Source: Sphaerosporella brunnea
Taxonomy: Eukaryota; Ascomycota; Pezizomycetes; Pezizales; Pyronemataceae
Assembly: GCA_008704415.1 (NCBI GenBank)
Contig: VXIS01000470.1
Location: 1 to 27,853 of the forward strand
DNA: 27,853 nucleotides
Reading direction: 5' to 3'
Under the pieces are notes generated by a model that was given only the letters and a program-made list of their open reading frames with translations, made no database searches and had not been told where the DNA came from. The translations under genes were made by a program, and so were the position numbers. Positions 9,373 through 18,101 of the stretch are shown in pieces (positions within the stretch are counted from its first letter, which is position 1; each line of letters opens with the position of its first letter).

Positions 9373-9618
9373 TGTTGGACACGGAAATCACATGAAGGAC
9401 AGCGCCCGCCGGCGCCCGTTGGTTATATATCGTTGTTTTCCTTTTTTCTCCTATCTTTTCCTTCCCTCCGTCTGTTCCTTTCTCTTCCGATAGTTCTTTC
9501 CTTTCCGTTTCTGTCTGGTTCTCGCACACGCGCCTTTTGGCCGACTTATGTACATAAACACCCCGAAGCTCCCGCTCCGGGGAACATCAGAGTCAACAAT
9601 CGATCTTTTCTCTCAACA
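9373..9618 (+). repeat. 3' LTR (246 bp)
   Basis: It is co-linear with the 5' LTR, starting TGTTGGAC and ending CTCAACA. The TATA box of the 5' LTR reads TACATAAA here. About 16 substitutions separate the two. Confidence 0.95.
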
Positions 9619-9623
9619 AAGAC
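9619..9623. repeat. Target site duplication AAGAC (right)
   Basis: Identical to 6727-6731. Confidence 0.9.
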
Positions 9624-9671
9624 CGAATTCGGTACGACGAGTGGAGGCCAAGGAGGAAGGAAGGATGGTGA

Positions 9672-10149
9672 AAGCTGGTGATACTGCGGCTTTGTGGACA
9701 CCAGTCACCTGCAGGAGGGGTGAAATAAATACTGATCAAGGGATTGATCATTGTAGCTCTATCGCCTTCTTTATACCGGCAACGCTGCGGCAAGAGAATA
9801 AAACCATCACCGCTAACTGGAAAAGATTGAGTTTGCCTCGTGAAAGCGTGTGATCTGTGAGTTCTGCGCTGTGAGGTGTGATTGCCATGGATGACGGCAT
9901 AAATTCCTACATCGTTCACTGCTTCATTTGCACCAGATGGGTACATCCTCAAATCACTTTGTTGTCGAGTAGAGCCGGCACCTACTCCGTGTTCGGGTGG
10001 ATCCAGTTATCCATCTGTCATTGTCCTTCAACCAGAGCGTACCGATCAACCCTCGTCACAGCAATCTCGAGCTTTCGCGATATCAGTTTCAATCTCAGCG
10101 TGCGCATTTCAGCTCCCAACGTCCAGTATCAGCTATCCCATACAAAAAC
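9672..10149. other. No recognisable gene
   Basis: A weak resemblance to the upstream half of repeat copy E (GCGTGTGATCTGTGAG near 9845) is visible. Nothing else can be supported. Confidence 0.35.
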
Positions 10150-10214
10150 CCGCGAGCGGCCAGGGTGTTAGGATAAATGTGGGAACTGGAAAACCGAGTG
10201 CTCTGCTGTGACGC
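10150..10214 (+). promoter_or_regulatory. Dispersed hairpin-plus-core element, copy A
   Basis: AAAAACCCGCGAGCGG (hairpin CCGC-GA-GCGG at 10150-10159) is followed by the core GAGTGCTCTGCTGTGACGC at 10196-10214. The 36-bp spacer differs from other copies while both ends are conserved. A spliced short gene follows at 10390. Confidence 0.6.
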
Positions 10215-10389
10215 AATCACATTTTGCCCAAATCAGTCCTAACCTCCACAACCTGGCAGCTAACCCAACCGCAGCCCTGAAACAGCGTCCAAATCGCCAA
10301 CGACGGCCCAGTCAACTCCGCGGTATTTGAATCACTGTTCGCTGCCGAGCGGTGAACAATCCCGCAGGGTGAGAATGCAGCTCGACTGA

Positions 10390-10684
10390 TTGAGAGCGCG
10401 TCGATGCGTCGACTACGGTTTCCTCGGCACAAAGAGCCAAAGCAGCGATATGCACATCGTTCTACACCCGCATATATTCTCCCCCCCCCCCCCACCCCCC
10501 GGTACTTTTCCCAAGTTCACCACTGGTGGTAAGTCTCTGCGTTTCCGCTTCGTTTGATGTGTATGGCTGATGCTAACTCTAACTCACAGCTAGACGCCTT
10601 TCGAAATGGAGCACGTTGAAGGGAATTGTGCGCATGAAGGCCAACCCCGCCGTTCACAAGAAGGCGGCAACGGATCGCGAGTGA
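10390..10684 (+). CDS. Unrecognised short spliced gene A (5' end not defined)
   Basis: The frame opens after a TGA at 10387-10389 and runs to 10528, then an intron 10529-10589, then 10590-10684 with stop TGA. The intron starts GTAAGT, has a GCTAACTCTAAC branch region and ends ACAG; its 61 bp is a typical fungal size. The join is phase 1 and gives TTGARRLSKWSTLKGIV. Exon 1 has a Pro run encoded by the C12 tract (10482-10493). The C-terminus is basic (RMKANPAVHKKAATDRE). I see no domain. No ATG opens exon 1 in this frame, so an earlier exon must exist or the gene is broken. It lies 176 bp downstream of core element A. Confidence 0.4.
10529..10589 (+). other. Spliceosomal intron of gene A
   Basis: GTAAGT donor, GCTAAC branch site about 15 bp before the acceptor CACAG; 61 bp. 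All three signals are close to the fungal consensus. Confidence 0.6.
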
Positions 10685-10754
10685 CGAGCGCGAACCACGA
10701 TCAGTGGGATAAACAGCAGCGGCATCGCTGACAAGCACGACGGGTGGGTTCCCG

Positions 10755-10823
10755 CGGGGTCTTACGAACCAGGTTGCAAACCCAGGGGTCTTGAGGACCC
10801 GTCTGCAGACCCAGGGGATCCAG
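10755..10823. repeat. Imperfect 35-bp tandem duplication
   Basis: Two adjacent copies share CCCAGGGG and GGTCTTGAGG / GGTCTTACG blocks. On the minus strand they read as CCCTGGGT-TGCA-GG-C-AAGACCCC twice. Confidence 0.5.
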
Positions 10824-10829
10824 TGCTTC

Positions 10830-11175
10830 AGCGAGCCTCCAGAAGCCATCCACCATCAGGACGTGGGACAAAAGGAGTGAGGGGAAGGAATTAGCTTGAG
10901 TGCAGATAGATACTATTCCGAAAGGCAGAGGTTGGGGAGCATAGAGCGGTGTGTGGTACTCATGTCTTCGCATTGGAAATTAATAGTCGAAGCATTTTTG
11001 TGTTAGTCGCAATCGCTGTGACCCGTTTTTTTGAGACCCCAAAGAAAAGTGTGATGGGCACGAACGGCAGAATTACGTGGGAGAGTCTGTTTTCAGATCT
11101 CGCAAAATAGCAATTAAACATTTTTTTGAAGTCATATGTTGAAGTCGCTGGCACGTCTGGGTCATATATGGTGGA
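10830..11175. other. No recognisable gene
   Basis: AT-richer DNA with one short minus-strand frame of no character. A TATTTATAAG string at 11176 could be a TATA box for the next gene. Confidence 0.35.
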
Positions 11176-11189
11176 CTTATTTATAAGCC

Positions 11190-11903
11190 TTGGCCGCGCG
11201 ATTAGGCCTTTGCTGTTGGCATTCTCCCTTCACTTCGCTCTTTACCAGTAAAATCTCCAAGACTCAGAACACTGTGGCTCGTCCGGCATCTCCAGTAGAG
11301 CTGGGTGACTCAAACTTCGAAAATTTCAAGGGCCGGTTAGCAGGTCATTACGGTAAGCCACTTGCACAAGAACGCATAGCAGTCAGCTGACCCATAGTGG
11401 CACCTTTTGATTCCCGGGTGGATAACTCGGTGATCCTCAATACCTGTGTTCTCAAAGGAGATGAAGTAACCAGTGCTCCAGGCAGAGTGCAATATTTCAG
11501 TTGTCTGTGTGATCGGAGATCCTTCTACACCTGCAATTTGACATATCGCGATCTCTACTGTACTTATTTTGAACTCATGCTTGCACGAGCACCTCGAGGC
11601 GTTACACCCCGAACTCCCACCATTCATCGACGAAGAAGTAAAGCCCTACCGGCACAGAAAGTTGCAACTACGGCAAACAGATGGTGGATCGAGGGGGTTG
11701 AGGCGTGCGTGTGGGGGATTAGAGGAAGAAAGCGTGCCCCCAAAGAAGAGCTTCAACGCTACCTCACAGCCCCAAGAATTCAGAAAATGGACAATCCACT
11801 CACCTGGTGGGACAATAATGAGCATCTATCGCCCCACCCAGCTCGACTTGATAAAGACTATGCGATAGCCTGCTCTTCCTCTGTGTCCGCAGAACGAGTC
11901 TGA
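11190..11903 (+). CDS. Unrecognised spliced gene fragment, perhaps transposase-derived
   Basis: The first exon ends at 11352 (VELGDSNFENFKGRLAGHY). An intron 11353-11397 follows, with GTAAGC donor, CTGAC branch at 11386-11390 and TAG acceptor, 45 bp. Exon 2 continues APFDSRVDNSVILNTCVLKG and EVTSAPGRVQYF. From about 11575 a different frame looks more coding (EHLEALHPELPPFIDEEVKP, to a stop at 11868), so a second intron or a frameshift near 11500-11575 is likely. The pattern of a short beta-rich segment ending GRVQYF recalls C-terminal regions of some large eukaryotic DNA transposases, but this is only a resemblance. No ATG opens exon 1. Confidence 0.4.
11353..11397 (+). other. Spliceosomal intron
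   Basis: GTAAGC donor, AGCTGACC branch, CATAG acceptor; phase 1 join giving GHY-V-APFD. Confidence 0.6.
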
Positions 11904-12700
11904 GTCTTCTCCCATGCCTGCTAGTAATCTCATCAGTGAGGAACCCAACCAGCTGGCTCCCAAAAATGGGAATATGAAAACACTGTGCCCTCCGCTATTG
12001 GTTAAATTTACCAGAAGTAGAGGATACAGAGAAGGAGGAGCGTGTCAATTATATTGGGCGAGATTTTGGGGTCCCCCACTGGCACTTTGTAGCTGAAGAG
12101 CGTGAGAGAGCATAGCTAGAAATGGGGTAGCGACAGGTAGAGACAGATGGTCCGGGCAGGGGCGGTAGAGGTCATTTCTTGGGGGGTGGATGGTATTTTT
12201 CCCTTTTGCGAATAATTTGCATCACGCACCAAAGCAAAGCAATTTCTATCGACGCGGGAGTATAACCGAATGCCGTTCGTGCCCACCACTAGAGAGTAGT
12301 TCATTTACTTGGCCAACGCAAATCTCCACACCGCCGGAGAGTCCAAGGCCCGAGGAGCCGATGATTGCTGCGAACTCAGTAGTCACTGCAGGGAAGAGAT
12401 GCATAGCTTCGAATCTGCTCTGTTGGCGGTACATACCATTCCTGGGGGTCTCTTGCTTGATCTCTCGCGGCAAACGCCAGCTTGCCATCTTCACAGCAGG
12501 TCGCCGTCTGTCTTTGTCTCGAAACGCATCCGTTGATGGGAGCAGAACATCGATTCATTTTGCGCAATCTACACCCCACGCCACCGCAAGCCCTTACTAT
12601 AGCCATCTGGCCCCAGGCACCACCACCACAAACTGTACATTTCCGCTTTCTAGATCGCAGGTCTCTGCAGACATCTCACAACAGGCCAAGTGTTCATCTT
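11904..12700. other. No recognisable gene
   Basis: Several short overlapping frames on both strands, none with a motif or intron signals I can trust. Confidence 0.35.
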
Positions 12701-12711
12701 GTCAAAAAAAC

Positions 12712-12777
12712 CCGCGAGCGGTGAACAAGTTACAGTGTCGCCTTGAACAGCAAGGACCGAGTGCTGAGCAGTGACTC
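12712..12777 (+). promoter_or_regulatory. Dispersed hairpin-plus-core element, copy B
   Basis: A7 then CCCGCGAGCGG (hairpin 12712-12721) and the core GAGTGCTGAGCAGTGACTC at 12759-12777. A CT-rich stretch follows and then the short frame at 12896. Confidence 0.65.
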
Positions 12778-12895
12778 AACCTCATTCCCGCTGTCGAGGT
12801 TGTACAGTCGCTGCTTGGACTATGTTTCAACTCCATCCCTGTTTTCTTTCCCCCTTCTCAACCACCGCAACACCTCTCAGTGTATCCTTTCATTC

Positions 12896-13018
12896 ATGCC
12901 CACTCAAGATCCACCTACCGATAGCGGTTTCAAAGATCTAGAAGCCCCGATGCGCTATCGAACGAGCAACAACGCCCCAACTGCCGCTGAAATTGCGCGC
13001 TACGGATATCTGTGGTGA
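12896..13018 (+). CDS. Unrecognised 40-residue frame downstream of element B
   Basis: An ATG after a CT-rich leader opens the frame MPTQDPPTDSGFKDLEAP and then SNNAPTAAEIARYGYLW, ending TGA. The composition looks coding. The stop may be an artefact of an unseen intron. The context (element B, then pyrimidine-rich leader, then ATG) parallels locus C. No family is recognised. Confidence 0.3.
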   Translation: MPTQDPPTDSGFKDLEAPMRYRTSNNAPTAAEIARYGYLW

Positions 13019-13196
13019 TCAACCACGGCAGCCCCACTCCCAGCGAACCCTCGAGCCTCTCCAGCCCTTTTTCACCTCGCGGACGCCACCCCAAATGTAT
13101 TCCCTCTAAGGACATTCTTGGCCCGCCGTGGCCCCCAGCGCTCAGCTCAACCGAACAGCTCACTCTGCGAAGAAGGAGAACTTGGGCCTGCGACAA

Positions 13197-13358
13197 TACT
13201 CTATCGAAGACTTAAAACAGCTTATATATGACCTGAAATGCGCCAATCCCCGGTCGCGTGTTTCTGTGAAGCTGGTGTACGAGACTGGTGTCGGTATAGT
13301 TGCGTCTGGTGTGGCCAAAGCCAAGGCCGACCAGATATTGACCTCTGGTCACGATGGG
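13197..13358 (+). pseudogene. Glutamate synthase (GOGAT) FMN-domain fragment, copy 1
   Basis: The frame reads [20 protein letters not shown], then [34 protein letters not shown]. This is the FMN-binding synthase domain of glutamate synthase, which makes glutamate from 2-oxoglutarate and glutamine-derived ammonia. In intact proteins the segment reads [18 protein letters not shown] and continues GHDGGTGAS. Here SEVG is YETG, and homology ends abruptly after GHDG. Before Y the expected PPPHHDI is also replaced. Only about 54 of roughly 2,100 residues remain, so it is a captured fragment. Confidence 0.9.
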
Positions 13359-13697
13359 CCGGGGTGGACGTCCAGGGACCTAGCTCTGATCCCATCTGGG
13401 CCTTTTCGGCGGTCTAAAGGATCAATATACGTCCTGGCGTACACGAGCCTTCGCCGGCAGTTGTGGCGATTGGAAGCCCTGAGCCCTTAGGTGATTGCCT
13501 CGGAGGGGGGGGGGGGGGCATATTATCGGACATGATGTTGGATGTGGGGGTGAACAATCAACGCTTCTCGCCGACGCCACACAAAATGTTTTCCATTAAG
13601 AGGACCTCTATGCACAAAGTCGTCTTGTGTCCGCTGTCATCTCCAGCACTCGGCTCAGCCAAACAGCTCTACGAAGGAGAACTCGGGCCTGCGACAA

Positions 13698-13859
13698 CAC
13701 TCCATCGAAGACTTAAAACAGCTCATCTGTGACCTGAAGTGCGCCAATCCCCGGTCGCGTGTTTCTGTGAAGCTGGTATACGAGACTGGTGTCGGTATCG
13801 TTGCATTTGGTGTGGCCAAAGCCAAGGCCGACCACATATTGACCTCTGGTCACGATGGG
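13698..13859 (+). pseudogene. Glutamate synthase fragment, copy 2
   Basis: The same segment as copy 1, with [18 protein letters not shown] and [19 protein letters not shown]. The Phe for Ser in VASG and the Cys for Tyr in LIYD are shared with copy 3, showing that 2 and 3 are sisters. Confidence 0.9.
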
Positions 13860-14196
13860 CCGGGATGAACGTCAAGGGACCTAGCTCTGATCCCATCTGG
13901 GCCTTTTCGGCGGTCTAAAGGATCAATATACGTCCTGGCGTGCACGAGGCTTTGCCGGCAGTTGTGGCGCTTGAAAGCCCTGAGCCCTTAGGTGATTGCC
14001 TCCGAGGGGGGGGGGGGGGCATATTATCGGACATGATGTTGGATGTGGGGGTGAACAATCAACGCTTCTCGCCGACGCCACACAAAATGTGTTCCCTTGA
14101 GGAGCTCTATGCACAAAGTCGTCTTGTGTGCGCTGTCATCCCCAGCACTCAGCTCAGCCAAACAGCTCTACGAAGGAGAACTCGGGCCTGCGACAA

Positions 14197-14358
14197 CACT
14201 CCATCGAAGACTTAAAACAGCTCATCTGTGACCTGAAGTGCGCCAATCCCCGGTCGCGTGTTTCTGTGAAGCTGGTGTACGAGACTGGTGTCGGTATCGT
14301 TGCATTTGGTGTGGCCAAAGCCAAGGCCGACCACATATTGACCTCTGGTCACGATGGC
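14197..14358 (+). pseudogene. Glutamate synthase fragment, copy 3
   Basis: Almost identical to copy 2 over the fragment. After GHDG the sequence has lost one G relative to copy 2 and reads in another frame. Confidence 0.9.
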
Positions 14359-14684
14359 CGGGCTGGACGTCAAGGGACCTAGCTCTGATCCCATCTGGGC
14401 CTTTTCGGCGGTCTAAAAGATCAAAATGCGTCCTGGCGTGCACGAGCCTTCGCCGGCAGTTGTGGCACTTGAAAGCCCTTAGGTGATTGCCTCCGAGGAG
14501 GGGGGGGGGGGGGCATATTATCGTACATGATGTTGGATGTTGGGGGGGGGGGGGGGGTTCACAGTTAGTGCTACCGCGGTAGCGACGAGGTAGTATGGTA
14601 CGTCGATGTCCATCGTCTCTCTCCTGTCGTTCTGCAAATTTCTAATATACTTTAGGCCTATAATCGGTTTCCTCGTGGTGCGTC

Positions 14685-15194
14685 ATGGAGGTTTCCTACT
14701 CTGTGCACCCGATTCCTATCATACCACCGCCGCACTTGGCTACAAATGGACGTACCCTCCACTACGAAGAGATATGGCTGTTAGAAGGTCCTTGCCATGT
14801 TTACGACACTCCTACCGCTACTGCTACCGATGGATTGGAAGGCGAAGAGTCTCACCGTCCCCCCCTGATACCCTTTTCGTTCCAGTTGATGGCTTTGTGG
14901 CCGGTTTCTCAGTTCTTTCTCATTTGCTTTGTTTGTTTTACCTCTGAGGAATTAAATACTGCGTTTGAGTTCCAAAGCCCCTCCGAAATGTATGTACAAC
15001 TCTCCGTAGATGTCGTTCACGTACCTGAGGTTCGATCCGAAATCGTTCCACCGGTTAAGGCTCCGGCATCACCGACGGGGCTAGAAAGCATACCAAGGCC
15101 AACACCAACAGACTGGCCCACTGGGACAGCTAATTGTTTGTCAGCTAGCTCTCATGCCGAAAATTTCCGCGTGCGTAATAGGCTGGCAAGTTAA
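14685..15194 (+). CDS. Hypothetical 169-residue protein with one hydrophobic segment
   Basis: An ATG-initiated frame, MEVSYSVHPIPIIPPPHLAT, with a charged middle (HYEEIWLLEGPCHVYD), a hydrophobic stretch at about residues 65-88 (LMALWPVSQFFLICFVCF) that could span a membrane, and a polar Pro-rich C-terminal half (VQLSVDVVHVPEVRSEIVPP). It is the longest ATG frame in this part of the window and shows no domain I know. An intron could hide in the hydrophobic part. It starts 128 bp after the last G tract of the GOGAT array. The other strand and frames lack comparable length. Confidence 0.35.
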   Translation: MEVSYSVHPIPIIPPPHLATNGRTLHYEEIWLLEGPCHVYDTPTATATDGLEGEESHRPPLIPFSFQLMALWPVSQFFLICFVCFTSEELNTAFEFQSPSEMYVQLSVDVVHVPEVRSEIVPPVKAPASPTGLESIPRPTPTDWPTGTANCLSASSHAENFRVRNRLAS

Positions 15195-16672
15195 GAGGCC
15201 AGAGTCTGCACATCGGCCGACAGCTACGACGTAATCCATCAGTCCACAATCTCAAAAAGGGAGCTATCCAAGCAAAAAGAAGACCAAAACACTACAGAAA
15301 GAGGGATTCCCCCTGTGGTCAATCCACCATAGTACTAACATAGCGATACATTGCTTAACTAGGGCTGAGCGGACGGGGAGCCGTGTTTTCAATTGCCTAT
15401 GACCGTAGCTGTTGTGGAGTGAATTGTTGTTGTTTTATGCATTGCTGACCGTTCCCTATGGCAAGTGTTCTGTCGTCGTTCTTTCCCGGTAGTTCGCCGC
15501 AACACATCTTCTATCTTGGGAACGCTGTGGCTCAACACTGGAATAATGGCTGGACTACTTACCAAAGGGGCGACCAATTGATTTACCTGGGGACATATAT
15601 TCCCCACAAATATATTTAATAGCTATATTCGTAACGTGAAGGTCGCCAGTGTGAAAGATTGGAAGCCTTCCAGGCGCCTCAATAGGGCTAAGAACTATTC
15701 GTCCAATTCACATGTTTTCAGCAGTGTTTGAGGTTCAATAGTTCTATCATGGGCAGTTGCTATAGACCATCTGTTCACTTTATATAGATAGACAACAATA
15801 GCGACAAAGGAATAGCTGCTTAATACCCACAGCCAGGAAAAACTTAAGGGGGGTTGGATGGGGGAGAATCGGGGAGGGGGAGGAGGAGCATGAGGGAATG
15901 GAGGAGAAAGAGGGGGAACAGGGTGGAGGAATAAGGAAAACACCTACTGGTAGCAGTAGGAGAGCCTGCGCGCGCGCCTGGACACCGATGGCTTTCCTCA
16001 CGGCAACCCGTCTACAGAAGGCACCCTTGAGCATGAGCCCGAGGCACCTCCTGTATCTGACCAGGAGACATATTTCTTTTGTTAATTTGATGTTGCGTTC
16101 CTGTTTTTCTTATATCTGCCCTACAACCGACAGGCTGCAGGCCAAATGGACAAATGAATGAATAAATAAATGTTCACTTGCTTTTTGCGTTCGAATAGTA
16201 ACCTAGTCGTCCACGAGAAAGCTTCCATTCTCTGTTTCATAATCGGTGGCTAGGAAGGGTTCCTAAATCATTGGTTGTGGGGCGTCCTCAAGTCGCGCTA
16301 CTCCAGCACCAAACCACCAAATATTTCTCTCCCCCTCCTTCATCACCACCTTCGCAGTATTTCTAGTACTGCAATCATAACTACCTCTCTACCACACCGG
16401 TCATCAAGTAGGCGTCATGTGCGGCCACCATTGATCCCGACTTTCTTTGGTATCCCTCGATGGGCGCGTAGTCGCACACGCCCAAAGGTTTTCATCCCCC
16501 TTTGCACAACGCTCAGGATTCCACCTTGCAATTGCCGGTTTCGATGGTCCCAAGACTACACGGCGAGCGCGACACGGGCGATCTGCGACGTCAACCCACA
16601 CGGCCTTTTCTTTGCCGCTCCCTGCCGTTTGGCAACAACGGCGCCGGCGCGCAGGTGATGCAGGTCGGATGA
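15195..16672. other. Intergenic; no gene I can support
   Basis: It has a purine-rich stretch at 15845-15925 and an AATG/AATA microsatellite near 16153-16170. Several overlapping frames at 16400-16650 have Arg/Pro-rich composition on both strands and cannot be ranked. Confidence 0.35.
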
Positions 16673-17041
16673 TCTGGCCTTCACCACACTACCGATGGCG
16701 ATCGCAGCGACGCGGCTCCCAATTCCATCTCGGCACGGTTTGTGATAGCGGCAAACGCACTGATCATCAACGCCAAGGAAACGAGCTGCGACCCGATTTG
16801 CCCCTCCTCCCCTACCAAGGAGTAGGAGCACATGAACGCCGCCAACCAGGAGCTCGCCGCCGCCGAAGTCCGCAAAGACGCCGCGGACCTCGAGATGGCT
16901 ACCGCTGAGCTCCGGCTCCGCTACCTCTCCGCCAAGAAGGAACTCGCCGAGGCTGCCGCTCAGCTTAGGCTCCGCAACAAGTCCGCCGAGGAGGAACTCG
17001 CCGCCGGTGAGGCCGCCGCTCAGATGGAGATTGACAGGTGA
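16673..17041 (+). CDS. Ala/Glu-rich coiled-coil protein, frame broken by one TAG
   Basis: The frame is open from after TGA at 16670. SISARFVIAANALIINAKE leads to a TAG at 16823-16825. It then continues from ATG 16832: MNAANQELAAAEVRKDAADL, EMATAELRLRYLSAKKELAE, and AAAQLRLRNKSAEEELAAGE. The second part is a long charged helix with about seven-residue periodicity, so a coiled coil is expected. Composition is alike on both sides of the TAG, which suggests a premature stop. The frame ends MEIDR with a TGA that overlaps a possible donor (AG-GTGAGG at 17037). An intron to 17082 with GCTGAC before the acceptor is plausible. No known family. Confidence 0.45.
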
Positions 17042-17570
17042 GGTGACATTTGGCCGACAGGTATAGCAACACGCTGCTGACAGTTCTAAAGCTAGTTGGT
17101 GTAGTGGTGTGTATGTGGTTGAGGAAATGGCAATGTGAACGCCGTGATGTGGAGATGACGGGGCCTTGAATTCTCCACGAAGAAATCAATCGATGGGGCT
17201 ACGGCGGAATTGTCAAACATTGACGCTGCTTCTGCCCAGATCATCAACCCAGGTGGTGTGGGCAAACTTCAACATGTTGTTGGACATGATGATGGAGGCG
17301 GGGCAAGAAACAGCAACTCACGTCAACGTAGTATGAGTGTAGCTTTCAGCACACAAAGTCATATGGTCCGCCATCCCTCGCAAGAAGGAACCTGCAAATC
17401 ACTAACGCAGTGTAGGGTCACACGTTTTTTCATTCTCCGCTCCCGAAGTGATGGAAGTAGTTTACGATCTCTATTTCCCATCCAGTGGCCTCTTCGCACG
17501 GATTGTTTGCCCCCGACTGTCAGCTCAATCAAAGACAACCGGAAGAAACGCTCTCGGGGCTCGAGCGTGA
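17042..17570. other. Region with weak coding-looking fragments
   Basis: Two registers look mildly coding between 17180 and 17330 (DGATAELSNIDAASAQIINP, and WANFNMLLDMMMEAGQETAT). They overlap and are in different frames, so an indel or intron is likely. I do not propose a gene model. Confidence 0.3.
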
Positions 17571-18101
17571 CGACATAATCGGGCCCAAGACATTTGGACG
17601 GAAGAAAGATCTGCAGGAGCTTATACCGCGGATCTCGAAACATTATTTCGTGATGGAGGGAAGTTTGTAGGGACAGAGGTGTCAATAACAATGAGACCGC
17701 CTTCTACCATCGATTACCTGGGTCGAAGATACGCGAAAGAAGAGGGTGCCACGAAGAAGGAGTGGGATGCAGAGGCGGTTTTGAAGGCAATACCTGATCT
17801 CGAAGAGCAAACAAGCACGCCATTGCCGAGAACATTATGTTATCTGCGGGCGACATTCACACCGACAGGCAGAATTGCGCAAAAAAGCGTCCAGTTTGCG
17901 CAGGTCGTTTGGCTCACAAGTTGCGTTTTCGTCTCACATGAGGAGATTCCCCCCCCCCCCCCCGGCCCCACCATTCTGTGGGTGCCGCTTTCGGCGAGAC
18001 TACTCAGTTTTGCACTGGGGAGCCACGTATTACAGGCGCCAATTCAATATACTCTACCGCAACTGTCTTCACTCCGTGACACAACCGAAGTTCGGGTATA
18101 G
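17571..18101 (+). CDS. Unrecognised long open frame, 177 codons without ATG at its start
   Basis: The frame is stop-free from 17571 to TGA/TAG near 18101; the first ATG is at 17691. The first 95 codons look strongly coding: AQDIWTEERSAGAYTADLET, LFRDGGKFVGTEVSITMRPP, STIDYLGRRYAKEEGATKKE. Then comes WDAEAVLKAIPDLEEQ. The later part passes through a C15 tract (17949-17963, read as Pro) and looks less coding, so the true exon may end before it. The missing start suggests an upstream exon joined near 17571. I do not recognise the family. The acidic, well-mixed composition distinguishes it from the low-complexity frames nearby. Confidence 0.4.
   Translation, partial: RHNRAQDIWTEERSAGAYTADLETLFRDGGKFVGTEVSITMRPPSTIDYLGRRYAKEEGATKKEWDAEAVLKAIPDLEEQTSTPLPRTLCYLRATFTPTGRIAQKSVQFAQVVWLTSCVFVSHEEIPPPPPGPTILWVPLSARLLSFALGSHVLQAPIQYTLPQLSSLRDTTEVRV

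Larger units (their letters stand above)
6732..9618 (+). mobile_element. Ty1/copia LTR retrotransposon, internally deleted and decayed
   Basis: The element is 2,887 bp, against about 5 kb for a complete copia. Order: 5' LTR, primer site, integrase remnant, reverse transcriptase, RNase H, purine tract, 3' LTR. Integrase before reverse transcriptase defines the copia superfamily. Gag, protease and the integrase zinc finger and early core are missing. An in-frame TGA and several frameshifts interrupt the rest. The two LTRs differ at about 16 of 246 positions by eye (about 93.5% identity) and have no indels, so insertion is not recent. The TSD is perfect. The element could move only with enzymes from another copy. 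Confidence 0.95.
13073..14557. repeat. Three tandem ~0.5-kb units carrying a glutamate synthase fragment
   Basis: The units are about 13073-13504, 13505-14005 and 14006-14499, with a tail to 14557. Units 2 and 3 each begin with a G14 tract followed by CATATTATCGGACATGATG, and the same string follows unit 3 at 14500. Units 2 and 3 are nearly identical (about 97% by eye) and unit 1 is more diverged, so the last duplication is recent. Each unit contains one GOGAT fragment in the same orientation. Confidence 0.9.

Noticed and set aside
13655..13837. Identical 60-residue minus-strand frames, here and at 14154-14336
   Set aside because: They are antisense shadows of the repeated GOGAT fragment.
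15780..16034. Pro/Ser-rich minus-strand frame
   Set aside because: It comes from a purine-rich low-complexity tract.
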